64,000 nucleotides of DNA from Bacteroidota bacterium (GCA_018266915.1 JAFDZM010000068.1:1-64000), one strand, 5' to 3'. Positions 7,038 through 16,428 are shown, counted from the stretch's first letter. The notes: generated by a model not told the origin, from the letters alone. Numbers and translations: made by a program.

Positions 7038-7973
7038 ATGATCCAAACAATTTCAACAACCGAATTTAATCCGTGTTATGCAGGAGAGTTTATCACGGAA
7101 AGTTATTATCACGAACTTGTCGAAAATTTTAATGCTAAGTTTCCAACTGAAGTAACCTCAGTTCCCATTTCCAAATCGGTTATAAAAGCTGCGTTAGATG
7201 GAAACAGCGTTTCAGGGATTAAATTCATGAACGGCCTCGAAGATTCACATGATCCGTCTTCCAGAATTCTGGTGTTAATTCCAGGTAACTTTACTACTAA
7301 TAATACTTTGCCAAATTCAATAATTAATAAATCTGGCTTTTTAACAAATAATGGCACTGCTATTTCACTTGAAAGGACATGGGAAGTATTGTTTAACCAC
7401 GTGCTTCATTACAAGACATTAGATCCGGATATGCATTATACAAAAATTAACCGGGGATCTTTTTTGGGGAGAGAGCGTTTGTTGACACTTTTGAATGATT
7501 CAAATTGTGAAGACTTTATTTATCATTTTGGTTACGTTATTGAAGAGAATTTACCATACAAACCTATTATACAACCTGCAAATGGATTAAAAATGTTTGT
7601 CGAACAATCCATTCCATGTCCAGGGAGTGCACTTTGTCCAGACACTACATCTGTTCCGTGTGCTATAACCTATATCGCAACCTCATTTGCTGGAAAAGAA
7701 AGCGAAAATCAATTATCAGTTCTAAGATCCTTCAGAGATAAATTATTGCAAAACAACACTAGTGGTATTGCAATTGAAAAATACTATACTATTTCTGCTT
7801 CTTTAATCGAAGCTATAAACACCCGCGAAAATAAGGAAGCCATTTTCAGGGATATTTATAATAAATACTTAAAACCTTCTGTTGAACAGCTAAATCGTAA
7901 TGATGAGGCAAGCGCATATCTATTGTTTACAGAAGTAATAGATCATTTAACCAACGAGTATCTGTTCCAATAA
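7038..7973 (+). CDS. Two-domain protein with PCPG motif and CFI-box-like C-terminus
   Basis: This 311-aa protein has no signal peptide. It appears to hold two diverged copies of the domain found in the 148-aa neighbour: residues about 18-88 (pattern VIKAALDGNSVSGIKF) and about 106-170 (GRERLLTLLNDSNCEDF). A Cys-rich linker follows (EQSIPCPGSALCP and SVPC, about 190-212). Residues about 213-275 read TYIATSFAG...LRSFRDKLLQNNTSG...YYTISASLIEAI, resembling the CFI-box C-terminal domain (CFIATAAYG...LRxFRDxxL...YYxxSP). It is followed by a strong terminator and is probably monocistronic. The function is unknown; the pairing with the sensor cluster at 4138-6712 is inferred from the shared motif and divergent orientation. 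Confidence 0.7.
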   Translation: MIQTISTTEFNPCYAGEFITESYYHELVENFNAKFPTEVTSVPISKSVIKAALDGNSVSGIKFMNGLEDSHDPSSRILVLIPGNFTTNNTLPNSIINKSGFLTNNGTAISLERTWEVLFNHVLHYKTLDPDMHYTKINRGSFLGRERLLTLLNDSNCEDFIYHFGYVIEENLPYKPIIQPANGLKMFVEQSIPCPGSALCPDTTSVPCAITYIATSFAGKESENQLSVLRSFRDKLLQNNTSGIAIEKYYTISASLIEAINTRENKEAIFRDIYNKYLKPSVEQLNRNDEASAYLLFTEVIDHLTNEYLFQ

Positions 7974-7984
7974 ACGACTAACAA

Positions 7985-8019
7985 TAAAAAAGCACCCTGT
8001 ATAAAAACGGGTGCTTTTT
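7985..8019. terminator. Bidirectional intrinsic terminator
   Basis: AAAAAGCACCC and GGGTGCTTTTT form an 11-bp stem with flanking A and T runs. It lies between the convergent 311-aa gene (ends 7973) and the chitinase gene (ends 8040) and can serve both. Confidence 0.88.
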
Positions 8020-8039
8020 GCCGTTAAATGCTGAAGAAA

Positions 8040-9140
8040 TCATCGCCATAGCATGGCGTCTGCTTCGTTCAGTAAATATTCTTTCGGGTCCGAACTGTAT
8101 TCCCAAAACATTACCCCACCCATTTTGTGAGATAATACATATTTGCACTTTTTTCTAACCGACCACTCGTCGTCATAGGTTATAAATTGACGCTTGGCGG
8201 CATTGTACAAGTAAGGTGCCTTGGCTTTTTTATCGCGATAAGCGATATAGCCATTTTGGTTGATCAGGCTGTCCCGTATCATGGTATACCCCCAGCCTTT
8301 GTCGCGGGTTATAATACTATCGCCGATACCTTTTTTGGTATCGGAGGCAAGGTTGTATACACGGCCATAAAATGCCAGGCCCATTACCAGCTTTTTAGAA
8401 GGTACACCGGCTGCTATAAAAGCTTTCACAGCTTTTTTGGCGCTGTTTTTATCCTTGTATTTTTTCGACTTGTAAAGATTGGCATGATGACTGGCTACTT
8501 TTTCATTGAAATCGTAAGTCATCAGGTTGATATAATCGAGATATCGCTGTGCTTTGCCCATTTCAGTATTTTCTACAAAATCTTTAAAACCGCCGACAGC
8601 ACAGGTTAGCAGGTAGGTTTTATTGGTTTGTATTTTGATGCTGTCCAATGCATGGCGCAGGTCGCGGAATAGGAGTGTATAGTTTGCTTTGTCTTCGGGA
8701 CGATAAATATTACCCTTCATTCCTTTCCTGGCAGGATATTCCCAATCGATATCGATACCATCAAGGTCATATTTTCGCACTATATCCGCAGCGCTTGCAG
8801 CAAAGGCCGCACGCGCGGTATCGGTTAATACGGCATCCGAGAAATTGCCACTCCAGGTCCAGCCGCCAATGGAGATGACCACTTTAAGCGCCGGGTTTTG
8901 TTTTTTCAGATCGTTTAATCTGCGGAAATTAACAGTATCGGTGGCCTCAAAATGCAGCCAGGCACGGTTATCTTTTACATCGACAAAGGCATAATTAATG
9001 ATCGATAATTTTTGCGGCGATACATGGACATGGATCAAACCTTTAAAACCACCTACATAGCCAATAATAACAGGTTTTTCCTGTGCCTTGCAGACAATAA
9101 TAGACAAACATCCCAACAATACCACCCAAAAATTTTTCAT
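8040..9140 (-). CDS. Secreted glycoside hydrolase family 18 (chitinase-like)
   Basis: This 366-aa enzyme begins with a signal peptide (MKNFWVVLLGCLSIIVCKAQ, predicted cleavage after CKA). It continues as one GH18 TIM barrel with the substrate strand SIGGWTWSG (about 90-98) and the catalytic DGIDIDWE at 127-134, where Glu134 is the acid and Asp132 assists. It should hydrolyse beta-1,4-GlcNAc polymers or oligomers outside the cytoplasm or in the periplasm. No carbohydrate-binding module is present. The ATG at 9140 is chosen: the longer in-frame start at 9239 would run into the glpF coding region and hide the signal peptide. The gene starts 17 bp after glpF and is probably co-transcribed with it. 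Confidence 0.9.
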   Translation of the reverse strand: MKNFWVVLLGCLSIIVCKAQEKPVIIGYVGGFKGLIHVHVSPQKLSIINYAFVDVKDNRAWLHFEATDTVNFRRLNDLKKQNPALKVVISIGGWTWSGNFSDAVLTDTARAAFAASAADIVRKYDLDGIDIDWEYPARKGMKGNIYRPEDKANYTLLFRDLRHALDSIKIQTNKTYLLTCAVGGFKDFVENTEMGKAQRYLDYINLMTYDFNEKVASHHANLYKSKKYKDKNSAKKAVKAFIAAGVPSKKLVMGLAFYGRVYNLASDTKKGIGDSIITRDKGWGYTMIRDSLINQNGYIAYRDKKAKAPYLYNAAKRQFITYDDEWSVRKKCKYVLSHKMGGVMFWEYSSDPKEYLLNEADAMLWR

Positions 9141-9157
9141 AGCAGACAAAAAAACTA

Positions 9158-9886
9158 TTAATGTAGATTTATATACAATAAGGCGGCTATTGCAGCTCCT
9201 ATAATTGGCCCTGCGATGGGTATCCATGAATAAGCCCAATCACTACTGCCTTTGCTTTTAATAGGTAGCAGCATATGCATGATACGCGGCCCAAGGTCAC
9301 GTGCAGGATTAATAGCATAGCCGGTTGTGCCACCCAATGAAAGACCAATTACCCAAACCAAAAATGCCACCGGGATAGCGCCAACAGAACCTAAACCAAC
9401 AGGCGTTTTAGAAGGCGTTATCTCGCCTCCGGTGATGTAAAATACTACGAATATCAGCACAAAAGCGCCAATAATTTCACTTATGATATTCGACAGATAA
9501 TTGCGTACGGCTGGTCCGGTACAAAATACCGCCAGTACAGAAGCCGGGTCGTTTGTTTTCTGAAAATGATCGTAATACATTAGCCAAACCAGGGAAGCGC
9601 CTAGCATGGCGCCAATCATTTGAGCAAGGATATACGAACCCACATTGGCCCACGCAAATTTGCCGGCAACGGCCAGCCCGATGGTAACTGCCGGGTTCAA
9701 ATGAGCCCCGCTGATTGGCCCGGCTACGGTTACGCCTACAAAAACAGCCAGGCCCCAGGCGGTAGTGATTACTATCCAGCCGCTATTGTTGCCTTTGGTA
9801 TCATTTAACAAAACATTGGCTACCACACCGTCGCCTAACAGTATAAGCAGCATTGTGCCGATCAGCTCGGCCATGAATGGTGACAT
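9158..9886 (-). CDS. glpF: Glycerol uptake facilitator (aquaglyceroporin)
   Basis: This 242-aa MIP-family channel lets glycerol diffuse through the inner membrane. Both half-helix motifs are present: NPA at 64-66 (SGAHLNPAVT) and NPARD at 193-197 (GYAINPARDLGPR). The Asp after the second NPAR is the hallmark of glycerol facilitators rather than water-only aquaporins. Six hydrophobic spans are visible. The ATG at 9886 (MSPFMAELIG) is preferred over an upstream in-frame start at 9934. It follows glpK after a 114-bp spacer that carries an imperfect inverted repeat, and it precedes a chitinase gene. Confidence 0.92.
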   Translation of the reverse strand: MSPFMAELIGTMLLILLGDGVVANVLLNDTKGNNSGWIVITTAWGLAVFVGVTVAGPISGAHLNPAVTIGLAVAGKFAWANVGSYILAQMIGAMLGASLVWLMYYDHFQKTNDPASVLAVFCTGPAVRNYLSNIISEIIGAFVLIFVVFYITGGEITPSKTPVGLGSVGAIPVAFLVWVIGLSLGGTTGYAINPARDLGPRIMHMLLPIKSKGSSDWAYSWIPIAGPIIGAAIAALLYINLH

Positions 9887-9925
9887 TGTATATAGGTTTA
9901 TATTTTTGAGAATCAAGATAGAAAG

Positions 9926-9997
9926 AAGAACCAAGATTCAAGAGCCAAGAATCAGGATGTTTTTTTAATTATCCTGGCTCTTGGTTCTTGACTCTTG
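9926..9997. repeat. Imperfect inverted repeat between glpK and glpF
   Basis: Arms at about 9928-9957 and 9971-9997 pair over about 26 bp with four mismatches, around an A/T-rich loop. The core TCTTGGCTCTTGA is repeated at 184-215. No U-run follows the stem on the minus strand, so it looks more like a REP-type or mRNA-stability element inside the glp transcript than a terminator. Confidence 0.7.
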
Positions 9998-10000
9998 CCT

Positions 10001-11491
10001 CTATTCCCCGCTCCATGCCTGCGCCGCTTTGACCGCTCTTTTCCAGCCATTAATTCCTTTTTCAATTTCAGGGGTGACGGATGGAATAAACTCCTTTTCA
10101 GCTTGCCATAATTGCTGTATCTCCTCCCTGTTTTTCCAATAGCCTACAGCTAATCCAGCTAAATAGGCCGCTCCGAGTGCTGTTGTTTCCACCACATTCG
10201 GACGGATCACTTTACAGTTCAGCAAATTCGCCTGGAATTGCATCAGCAGGTTATTAGCTGTCGCTCCGCCATCTACCCGCAATTCTCTTATCGGCATACC
10301 GGCATCGGCTTCCATGGCTTTTAATACATCCATAGTTTGATAGGCAATGGATTGCAATGCAGCCCGTGCAATATGCCCTGATGTGGAGCCTCGTGTTAAT
10401 CCTACGATTGTCCCCCTTGCTTCGGCATCCCAATAAGGCGCCCCCAGACCTGCAAAGGCAGGAACAAAATAGACTCCTCCGGTATCAGGCACACTAAGCG
10501 CCAGTTTTTCTACCTCGGATGAAGTTTTTATTACGCTTAAACCGTCCCTCAACCACTGCACAACAGCACCACCTATAAATATACTGCCCTCAAAAGCGTA
10601 TTGGGTTTGACCATCGATCTTCCAGGCGATGGTGGTAAGCAGGTTGTTTTTTGACTCGATAAACTCGTTGCCGATGTTCATCAGCATAAAGCAGCCTGTG
10701 CCATAGGTGTTTTTCACCATAGCATTATCGATACACATCTGCCCGAATAATGCCGCATGCTGATCACCCGCTATGCCGGCAATAGGGATTTTTGATGCGA
10801 AAATGGTAGTCGCCGTTTCACCATAGATCTCGCTGCTTTGTTTTACCTCGGGCAACATGCTCAGTGGAATGTTGAACAGATCGAGCAACTCCTTATCCCA
10901 TTCCAGTGTACGGATATTGAATAACATAGTGCGACTCGCGTTAGTTACATCAGTAGCATGAACTCGTCCACGCGTAAACTTCCAAACCAGCCAGCTATCC
11001 ACGGTTCCGAATGCCAGTTCACCGGCCTCAGCTTTAGCTCGTGCGCCCTCTACATTATCCAGTATCCAGCGAATCTTTGATCCGGAAAAATAAGCGTCAA
11101 TAACCAGCCCGGTTTTTGAGCGGATCAGATCAGCATGACCGTCATTCTTCAATTGGTCGCAGAAACCCGCAGTGCGCCGGTCTTGCCAAACGATAGCATT
11201 ATAGACAGGCTCTCCGGTGGTACGATCCCAAACAATGGTGGTTTCCCGTTGGTTAGTGATACCGATGGCTTTAATATTGGTTCCGTTAATGCCCATTTTC
11301 ACTGTTGCCTCAGCCGCTACGCCGGCCTGGGTTGACCAAATCTCGTTTGGATCATGTTCTACCCATCCTGGTTGCGGAAATATCTGCGTAAATTCTTTTT
11401 GGGCGACCGACCTGATCTGTCCCCGGTGGTCAAATACGATAGCGCGCGAACTGGTTGTACCCTGATCAAGGGCCAGAATATATTGTTCCAT
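10001..11491 (-). CDS. glpK: Glycerol kinase
   Basis: This 496-aa FGGY-family kinase phosphorylates glycerol to glycerol-3-phosphate with ATP in the cytoplasm. The N-terminus [17 protein letters not shown] is the phosphate-binding loop. [18 protein letters not shown] and [12 protein letters not shown] follow, and the C-terminal FGGY-type signature region is [12 protein letters not shown]. Length equals that of E. coli GlpK. It is the middle gene of glpD-glpK-glpF, 43 bp after glpD. Confidence 0.97.
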   Translation of the reverse strand: MEQYILALDQGTTSSRAIVFDHRGQIRSVAQKEFTQIFPQPGWVEHDPNEIWSTQAGVAAEATVKMGINGTNIKAIGITNQRETTIVWDRTTGEPVYNAIVWQDRRTAGFCDQLKNDGHADLIRSKTGLVIDAYFSGSKIRWILDNVEGARAKAEAGELAFGTVDSWLVWKFTRGRVHATDVTNASRTMLFNIRTLEWDKELLDLFNIPLSMLPEVKQSSEIYGETATTIFASKIPIAGIAGDQHAALFGQMCIDNAMVKNTYGTGCFMLMNIGNEFIESKNNLLTTIAWKIDGQTQYAFEGSIFIGGAVVQWLRDGLSVIKTSSEVEKLALSVPDTGGVYFVPAFAGLGAPYWDAEARGTIVGLTRGSTSGHIARAALQSIAYQTMDVLKAMEADAGMPIRELRVDGGATANNLLMQFQANLLNCKVIRPNVVETTALGAAYLAGLAVGYWKNREEIQQLWQAEKEFIPSVTPEIEKGINGWKRAVKAAQAWSGE

Positions 11492-11534
11492 TTAGGCTGT
11501 AGAATAATTGGTTTATAAATCTACGTTGTACTAT

Positions 11535-13109
11535 TCAATGTAACAAATAGGCTTGCGCTAATTTGGTAAAAGATGCAATCTGCTCATCTTGCCATGTCGC
11601 ATCTTTTTTTAGCTCTTCAGCTATCAATCTGCTAACGACTGGTGCAGCTTCGATAGCAGCTTTAGCATCAAGAAATAATAAGCGTATCCGTCGGGCCAAC
11701 ACATCCTCAACAGTTCGTGCCATTTCATGCCGAACAGCCCATATTACTTCGGCCTGCAGGTAGTCATATTTGGGATGAAGCTTTTTGCCCCAACCAGGAT
11801 TTTCATTGACCAAAGCCAATACAGCATCCCTGTCACTTCCATAAAAGTAGAGATGCTCGTTCCAATCAAGGCCTTTTATACTTCCATGAATAGCAAGATC
11901 TTTAGTCCTGCTGATCTCCGGCTTCAGACCTCCGACCTCAATAGCCTTATCCACCGCATCTTCACCCATTTTACGGTAGGTGGTCCATTTACCGCCAATC
12001 ATAGTAATCATTCCGGACGGCGATATTATCAGTTTATGGCTGCGAGATATTTCCTTAGTTTTTGATGAATCATTTTGCGGAGCGGCTAATGGGCGTAAGC
12101 CTGCGAATACACTTAATATATCTTTGCGGGTAGGAGCTTTAGCTAAGTAATCTGCTGCTGTATTTAATATAAAATTGATTTCCGCTTCTAATGCGACAGG
12201 CTCCAAACTATGGGAATCGATAGGCGTATCGGTTGTGCCAACCACCAGTTTACCATGCCAGGGGACCACAAATAATACTCGTCCATCAGAAGTTTTGGGA
12301 ATCATCAATGCTTCATCCGATGGCATAAAGGAGCGCTCGATCACCACATGCACGCCCTGGCTCGGACGTACCAATGGCTTATCTTCGGGCTTATCCATTT
12401 GCAACAGGTCATCTACAAAAACGCCGGTAGCATTGATCACCACTTTTGTTTTGAGCTGATATATTGTTCCCGTCTCATTGTCAATAGCTTTAACGCCGAT
12501 TATCTTCTGCTTTTCATTCTTTACCAGTCCCGTAGCACGAAAATAATTGAGTACAGTTGCACCTTGCTCCAGGCAGGTTTGTGCAAGATTAACAGCCAGT
12601 CGCGAATCATCAAACTGACCATCATAATAAACCACACCGCCATGCAACCCTTTTGGATTGATACCAGGCAGATCAGTAAGAATCTGTTTTTTCGAAATAT
12701 GTTTTGTACGCCCGAAACTGAGCTTACCGGCTAACAAATCATAAATCCCCAGGCCGATGGTATAAAACATACTTTCCCACCAGCGGTAATTCGGGATAAC
12801 AAATGAGAGATTTTTTACGAGGTGGGGAGCATTCTTTAATAGTAAGCCACGCTCATACAATGCTTCGCGAACTAAGCCAATGTTTCCCTGCGCTAGGTAA
12901 CGCACACCACCATGTACCAGCTTGGTACTGCGGCTTGAGGTACCTTTAGCAAAATCAGCCTGTTCCAGTAAAAGTGTTTTATAGCCCCGAGATGCGGCGT
13001 CCAAGGCAGTGCCTAAACCAGTTGCACCGCCGCCGACCACAATAATATCCCATACCTTTTCAGGGTTGGATATCGTTTGTACAAGACGTGTCCGGTCAGT
13101 TAGGGTCAT
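11535..13109 (-). CDS. glpD: Glycerol-3-phosphate dehydrogenase (FAD, aerobic type)
   Basis: This 524-aa membrane-associated flavoenzyme oxidises glycerol-3-phosphate to dihydroxyacetone phosphate and passes electrons to quinone. Residues 20-36 hold the FAD dinucleotide-binding loop (IIVVGGGATGLGTALDA), followed by TSSRSTKLVHGGVRYL, the GlpD signature. The C-terminal DAO_C-type helical domain (about 400-510) includes RHEMARTVEDVLARRIR. It is the first gene of the glycerol operon. There is no glpR-type regulator in the window. Confidence 0.97.
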   Translation of the reverse strand: MTLTDRTRLVQTISNPEKVWDIIVVGGGATGLGTALDAASRGYKTLLLEQADFAKGTSSRSTKLVHGGVRYLAQGNIGLVREALYERGLLLKNAPHLVKNLSFVIPNYRWWESMFYTIGLGIYDLLAGKLSFGRTKHISKKQILTDLPGINPKGLHGGVVYYDGQFDDSRLAVNLAQTCLEQGATVLNYFRATGLVKNEKQKIIGVKAIDNETGTIYQLKTKVVINATGVFVDDLLQMDKPEDKPLVRPSQGVHVVIERSFMPSDEALMIPKTSDGRVLFVVPWHGKLVVGTTDTPIDSHSLEPVALEAEINFILNTAADYLAKAPTRKDILSVFAGLRPLAAPQNDSSKTKEISRSHKLIISPSGMITMIGGKWTTYRKMGEDAVDKAIEVGGLKPEISRTKDLAIHGSIKGLDWNEHLYFYGSDRDAVLALVNENPGWGKKLHPKYDYLQAEVIWAVRHEMARTVEDVLARRIRLLFLDAKAAIEAAPVVSRLIAEELKKDATWQDEQIASFTKLAQAYLLH

Positions 13110-13176
13110 TGCAGCAATTTAGTCATCGGTACATTAATTCTGAAATACCAAATCAAAAACTGTGCGTAAAATTCCC

Positions 13177-16100
13177 TTACTTCCCGTCATCCGCTTCCTC
13201 TTTCAACTCATCCTCTTTTTTGCCATGGCCAAGCTTGATCTTTGGATTCTCCTGCGTACCGGTGATGGTCATCGGGATACCGAATATGCCGAATGGCGGC
13301 AGCCCGAGGCGGAATTGAAGATTCATATTGCCGTTAAAATCTACCTGACCTTCAAATCTAGGCCTGAAACCTGCTATGCGCATTTTGGTACGCTCGATAG
13401 TGATAATATTATTGGCGATGGTGGTTTTAATATCTACTTTCGATACGTCGGATGGCTTGGAAAGGCTATCGTGTCCGGTCTGTTTTCCTACAGCGCCAAA
13501 TAGTTTAAAACCCTTTAACTTGATCTGTTTTAGTGTTAATACGCCACCACCTTTTAGTGATGGATATATCGGTTTCATGTTGCTGTTTAATTTGCCGCTC
13601 AGTTTATAATCCAACCCTACTATACCTTCAGCGCTTTTGGCTGATGAGGCCATATCATGGAATAGCTTTATCTGGTTGTATGCCTTTTTGATATCAAATT
13701 CCTGTGCGCTGATGTGGTAGTCAAAATATGCTTTCTGCGGATTAACGCTGCCATAAGTAGCATCCATTACCACGGGCGCACCGATAAGGATGAAGCCAGC
13801 CTGTTTTAGCTGTATCTGACCGTTATTAATAATCATTTGTCCCTTTACATCGTTGATATCCATGCCGCTGTATTTCACTTTCTTCACGTCAGCTGTAAAG
13901 TTCAGGTTCAGGTTGGTTGGGACGAGTATGACGCCTGTAGAAGAGTTTTTAGTAGCAGTGGCAGGAGCAGTAGTACTGGCTGATGGAGCAGGCCCGTCTG
14001 CAAAGGCCATAAAGTCATCCGCTACAATTAGGCCGCTTTTTAGATTAAAATTGCCTTGTAAAATTGAATTAGGTTTTACCGCATAATCGATCACATTTGA
14101 TAATGCCCCGTCCATCACAATAACCGATTTGCCATAGTTAGCTGTGAAAGCATCAAAATTCATCTTATCCTGTTTAAAGCTGAACAAGCCACTTTTGATG
14201 ATGAAAGGTTTCGGGAACAAATCTGAGGTCAGCGCCAGGTCTTTCACCTTCATTGTGCCGGAATTAAACAGCTGATCATATCTGCCTGCTGTTGCGTCGC
14301 TTTGTTTGCCTTTTAGGGTGAAGTTAGTGGTGATGAGTCCGTTTACGTTGTAGCCTTTTATTGCAAACACTTTGTAAATTTTGCCAATATCAAGTGTGCC
14401 ATGTGAGCTTATATTATATTGCAAATTGGCAAAGTTCTTCAGATCAGCTTTTAAAACAAATGGCTGCCCTTCAAAATTTAACGATACTGGCTTAATAAAT
14501 ACCTTCATGCCATTGAGCGTCCCTGTGGTATTGATAATGTTGGCGCTGATTTGCAAATCCTTGATAGGATCCGGATAATACTTGGTTTGCACGTAGCCAT
14601 TGTTAAGATTGATAGTCGCTTGGGTAACCGGATATATTTTTTTGGCCGGGATGTAGCGCCCTTTGGTGTTCACGTCGATGCTCAAATCACCGCGTACGTC
14701 AGTACCTTCAATTGGGTAGAGCTGCTTCAAGTCATCTAAATGGAATTTGGATTGCAACGAGCCATCCATCGCCAAACCGTCTGCATTGCTCAGTTTAAAA
14801 TAGCCTTTGATAAAATTATTCAGAGCCGAAGCATTCAGGTTGGTGAAAGACATGGTAGCATGCTTTATGTTATTATCCGGGCAGCTGGCATCCAGGTCGA
14901 AGCCGATATTACTTATCGCGCCGGTCATCTTTGCATATTTTACATAGCCGTTTTTGAATGAAGATTTCAGGCTGAATTTCGGGATGCTGGTTACTACCGT
15001 ATCCACATGACGCAAACCATTTTTTTGCAGACCGGTTGAATAAATCCCATCTGCCAATAAATGCAGTGAATAACGTCCTTTAAGGTCGACCGTCTTTACA
15101 CCAAAGGCCTTGTTCCATTTCTCCAGGTCAACTTCTGTATTTACCCTCGCAAATATCTTAGGCGCCTGCAGGCCATTGATAGTTAATTTTGAATCAAAAT
15201 GGTCCTGGTCTATTCTGAAATGCAACGAATCGATACTAAACAATAGTTTATTCGGGTCGAGGTTGGGTATTTTAGCATTCATATCCAAATACAAGTCGCG
15301 TACCGGCGAAGGTGTTTTTCCGCTGGAGATATAGCCATTTCTTGCCTTCATGCTCAAGGTAAAATCGGGATGGATGTTCTTTGCGGCAATGTACTGTCCT
15401 GTTAATTCCACCTGTATTTCACCTGTGCCGTTCACGTCCAGGTTGTCCACCCATTTGTTATAGCCCGGGGGAAGCGCGGTGAAAATATCACTCAGGTCGC
15501 CTTGGTGAGAAGTGAACTTGAAATCCATATCATAGCCATCTTTCAAGAAGGCGAAACGGCCCTTAAACTGCACCGGAAGTTTATTGATCTTCAGGTCATT
15601 CTTCTGAAATTCAAAGGCCAGCGATTTGGTATTGATGCTCGTCACCAAATCGGCATTAATTACCTTATTACTAACATAGGTCTGGTTGTTGTAAACAAAG
15701 TCAGTCGCTCCAATCTCTAAATGCGAAGACAGATCGAATACATTTTTGGTAAAATCGCCGCTGCCCCTGTAATTAAAGTCGCGGGCATCTATCAGAGTGG
15801 GTATGGAAAGATCATCATACACCAGGTGACTCTTTTCAATAATGATCTGCTCAATACCAAGCGATGCGCTGGCTGTATCTGCTTTTGATTTATCATTCTG
15901 TGCAGGCGCTTTATATACCAAGTAGTTCGCTTTGCCTGAACTATCTACTTCAATATTTATAAAGGCATTACTCAGGTATATTTTGCTGACCTGAATTTTG
16001 GTTTTAAGCAATGAGGTCAGATCAAGCGCAAAGGAAATATCTTTTGCTGAAACCAGTGTATCTTGTTGAAACGGCGCACTGCCTTTCAGTGAAAAATCCT

Positions 16101-16323
16101 CTAACGTAAGCGTCAACTCAGGGAAACGTTTAAAGAACGAAAGGCTCGTTCCGGAGAATTCTACTTTACCATTCAGGCTTTGATTTGCCAGTTGTTTTAT
16201 CTTATTGGTGATGGTTGTCGGGAAAAGTAGTGGCAATAAAAACATCAGAAGTAAAATACTCCCGATAATAATCCCGCTTATTTTCAGTGTTTTAAACAGT
16301 ATCTTCTTAAGTGGCATCGTCAT
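13177..16323 (-). CDS. AsmA-family envelope protein
   Basis: This 1048-aa protein has one N-terminal membrane anchor (about 10-32, ISGIIIGSILLLMFLLPLLF) and a long repetitive beta-rich periplasmic region. It starts with NKIKQLANQSLNGKVEFSG, the usual AsmA opening, and the last 150 residues resemble the AsmA C-terminal domain. AsmA-like proteins (AsmA, TamB, YhdP relatives) are thought to form grooved bridges that move phospholipids between membranes. The role here is inferred from family. Met1 and Met3 are both plausible starts. A Thr/Ala/Pro-rich linker lies around residues 780-800. The acidic/lysine C-terminus (KKEDELKEEADDGK) is not conserved sequence. Confidence 0.85.
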   Translation of the reverse strand: MTMPLKKILFKTLKISGIIIGSILLLMFLLPLLFPTTITNKIKQLANQSLNGKVEFSGTSLSFFKRFPELTLTLEDFSLKGSAPFQQDTLVSAKDISFALDLTSLLKTKIQVSKIYLSNAFINIEVDSSGKANYLVYKAPAQNDKSKADTASASLGIEQIIIEKSHLVYDDLSIPTLIDARDFNYRGSGDFTKNVFDLSSHLEIGATDFVYNNQTYVSNKVINADLVTSINTKSLAFEFQKNDLKINKLPVQFKGRFAFLKDGYDMDFKFTSHQGDLSDIFTALPPGYNKWVDNLDVNGTGEIQVELTGQYIAAKNIHPDFTLSMKARNGYISSGKTPSPVRDLYLDMNAKIPNLDPNKLLFSIDSLHFRIDQDHFDSKLTINGLQAPKIFARVNTEVDLEKWNKAFGVKTVDLKGRYSLHLLADGIYSTGLQKNGLRHVDTVVTSIPKFSLKSSFKNGYVKYAKMTGAISNIGFDLDASCPDNNIKHATMSFTNLNASALNNFIKGYFKLSNADGLAMDGSLQSKFHLDDLKQLYPIEGTDVRGDLSIDVNTKGRYIPAKKIYPVTQATINLNNGYVQTKYYPDPIKDLQISANIINTTGTLNGMKVFIKPVSLNFEGQPFVLKADLKNFANLQYNISSHGTLDIGKIYKVFAIKGYNVNGLITTNFTLKGKQSDATAGRYDQLFNSGTMKVKDLALTSDLFPKPFIIKSGLFSFKQDKMNFDAFTANYGKSVIVMDGALSNVIDYAVKPNSILQGNFNLKSGLIVADDFMAFADGPAPSASTTAPATATKNSSTGVILVPTNLNLNFTADVKKVKYSGMDINDVKGQMIINNGQIQLKQAGFILIGAPVVMDATYGSVNPQKAYFDYHISAQEFDIKKAYNQIKLFHDMASSAKSAEGIVGLDYKLSGKLNSNMKPIYPSLKGGGVLTLKQIKLKGFKLFGAVGKQTGHDSLSKPSDVSKVDIKTTIANNIITIERTKMRIAGFRPRFEGQVDFNGNMNLQFRLGLPPFGIFGIPMTITGTQENPKIKLGHGKKEDELKEEADDGK

Positions 16324-16400
16324 AAATCAATTGCAGGATAATGGATGCATGAATATAAAAATAAATAGAACGTGTTGTATGTTAAATTATTGGTGGGAAT

Positions 16401-16428
16401 GGAAGTCGGAAGTCGGAGGTCGGAAGTC
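16401..16428. repeat. Four tandem 7-bp GGAAGTC/GGAGGTC units
   Basis: GGAAGTC-GGAAGTC-GGAGGTC-GGAAGTC runs without gaps. A single GGAAGTC followed by GGTCCGCC occurs at 1165 after oxyR. It lies between the TPR gene and the AsmA gene, without coding potential. Confidence 0.6.

Noticed and set aside
9141-9239. N-terminal extension of the GH18 gene
   Set aside because: It would overlap glpF coding DNA by about 80 bp and bury the signal peptide that begins at 9140.
9926-9997. Inverted repeat after glpK as an intrinsic terminator
   Set aside because: The stem is long but mismatched, the A/T run is in the loop instead of after the stem, and glpF belongs functionally with glpK.
12348-12734. A 128-codon plus-strand open frame inside glpD
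   Set aside because: It is antisense to strongly conserved glpD sequence and its translation has no family resemblance.
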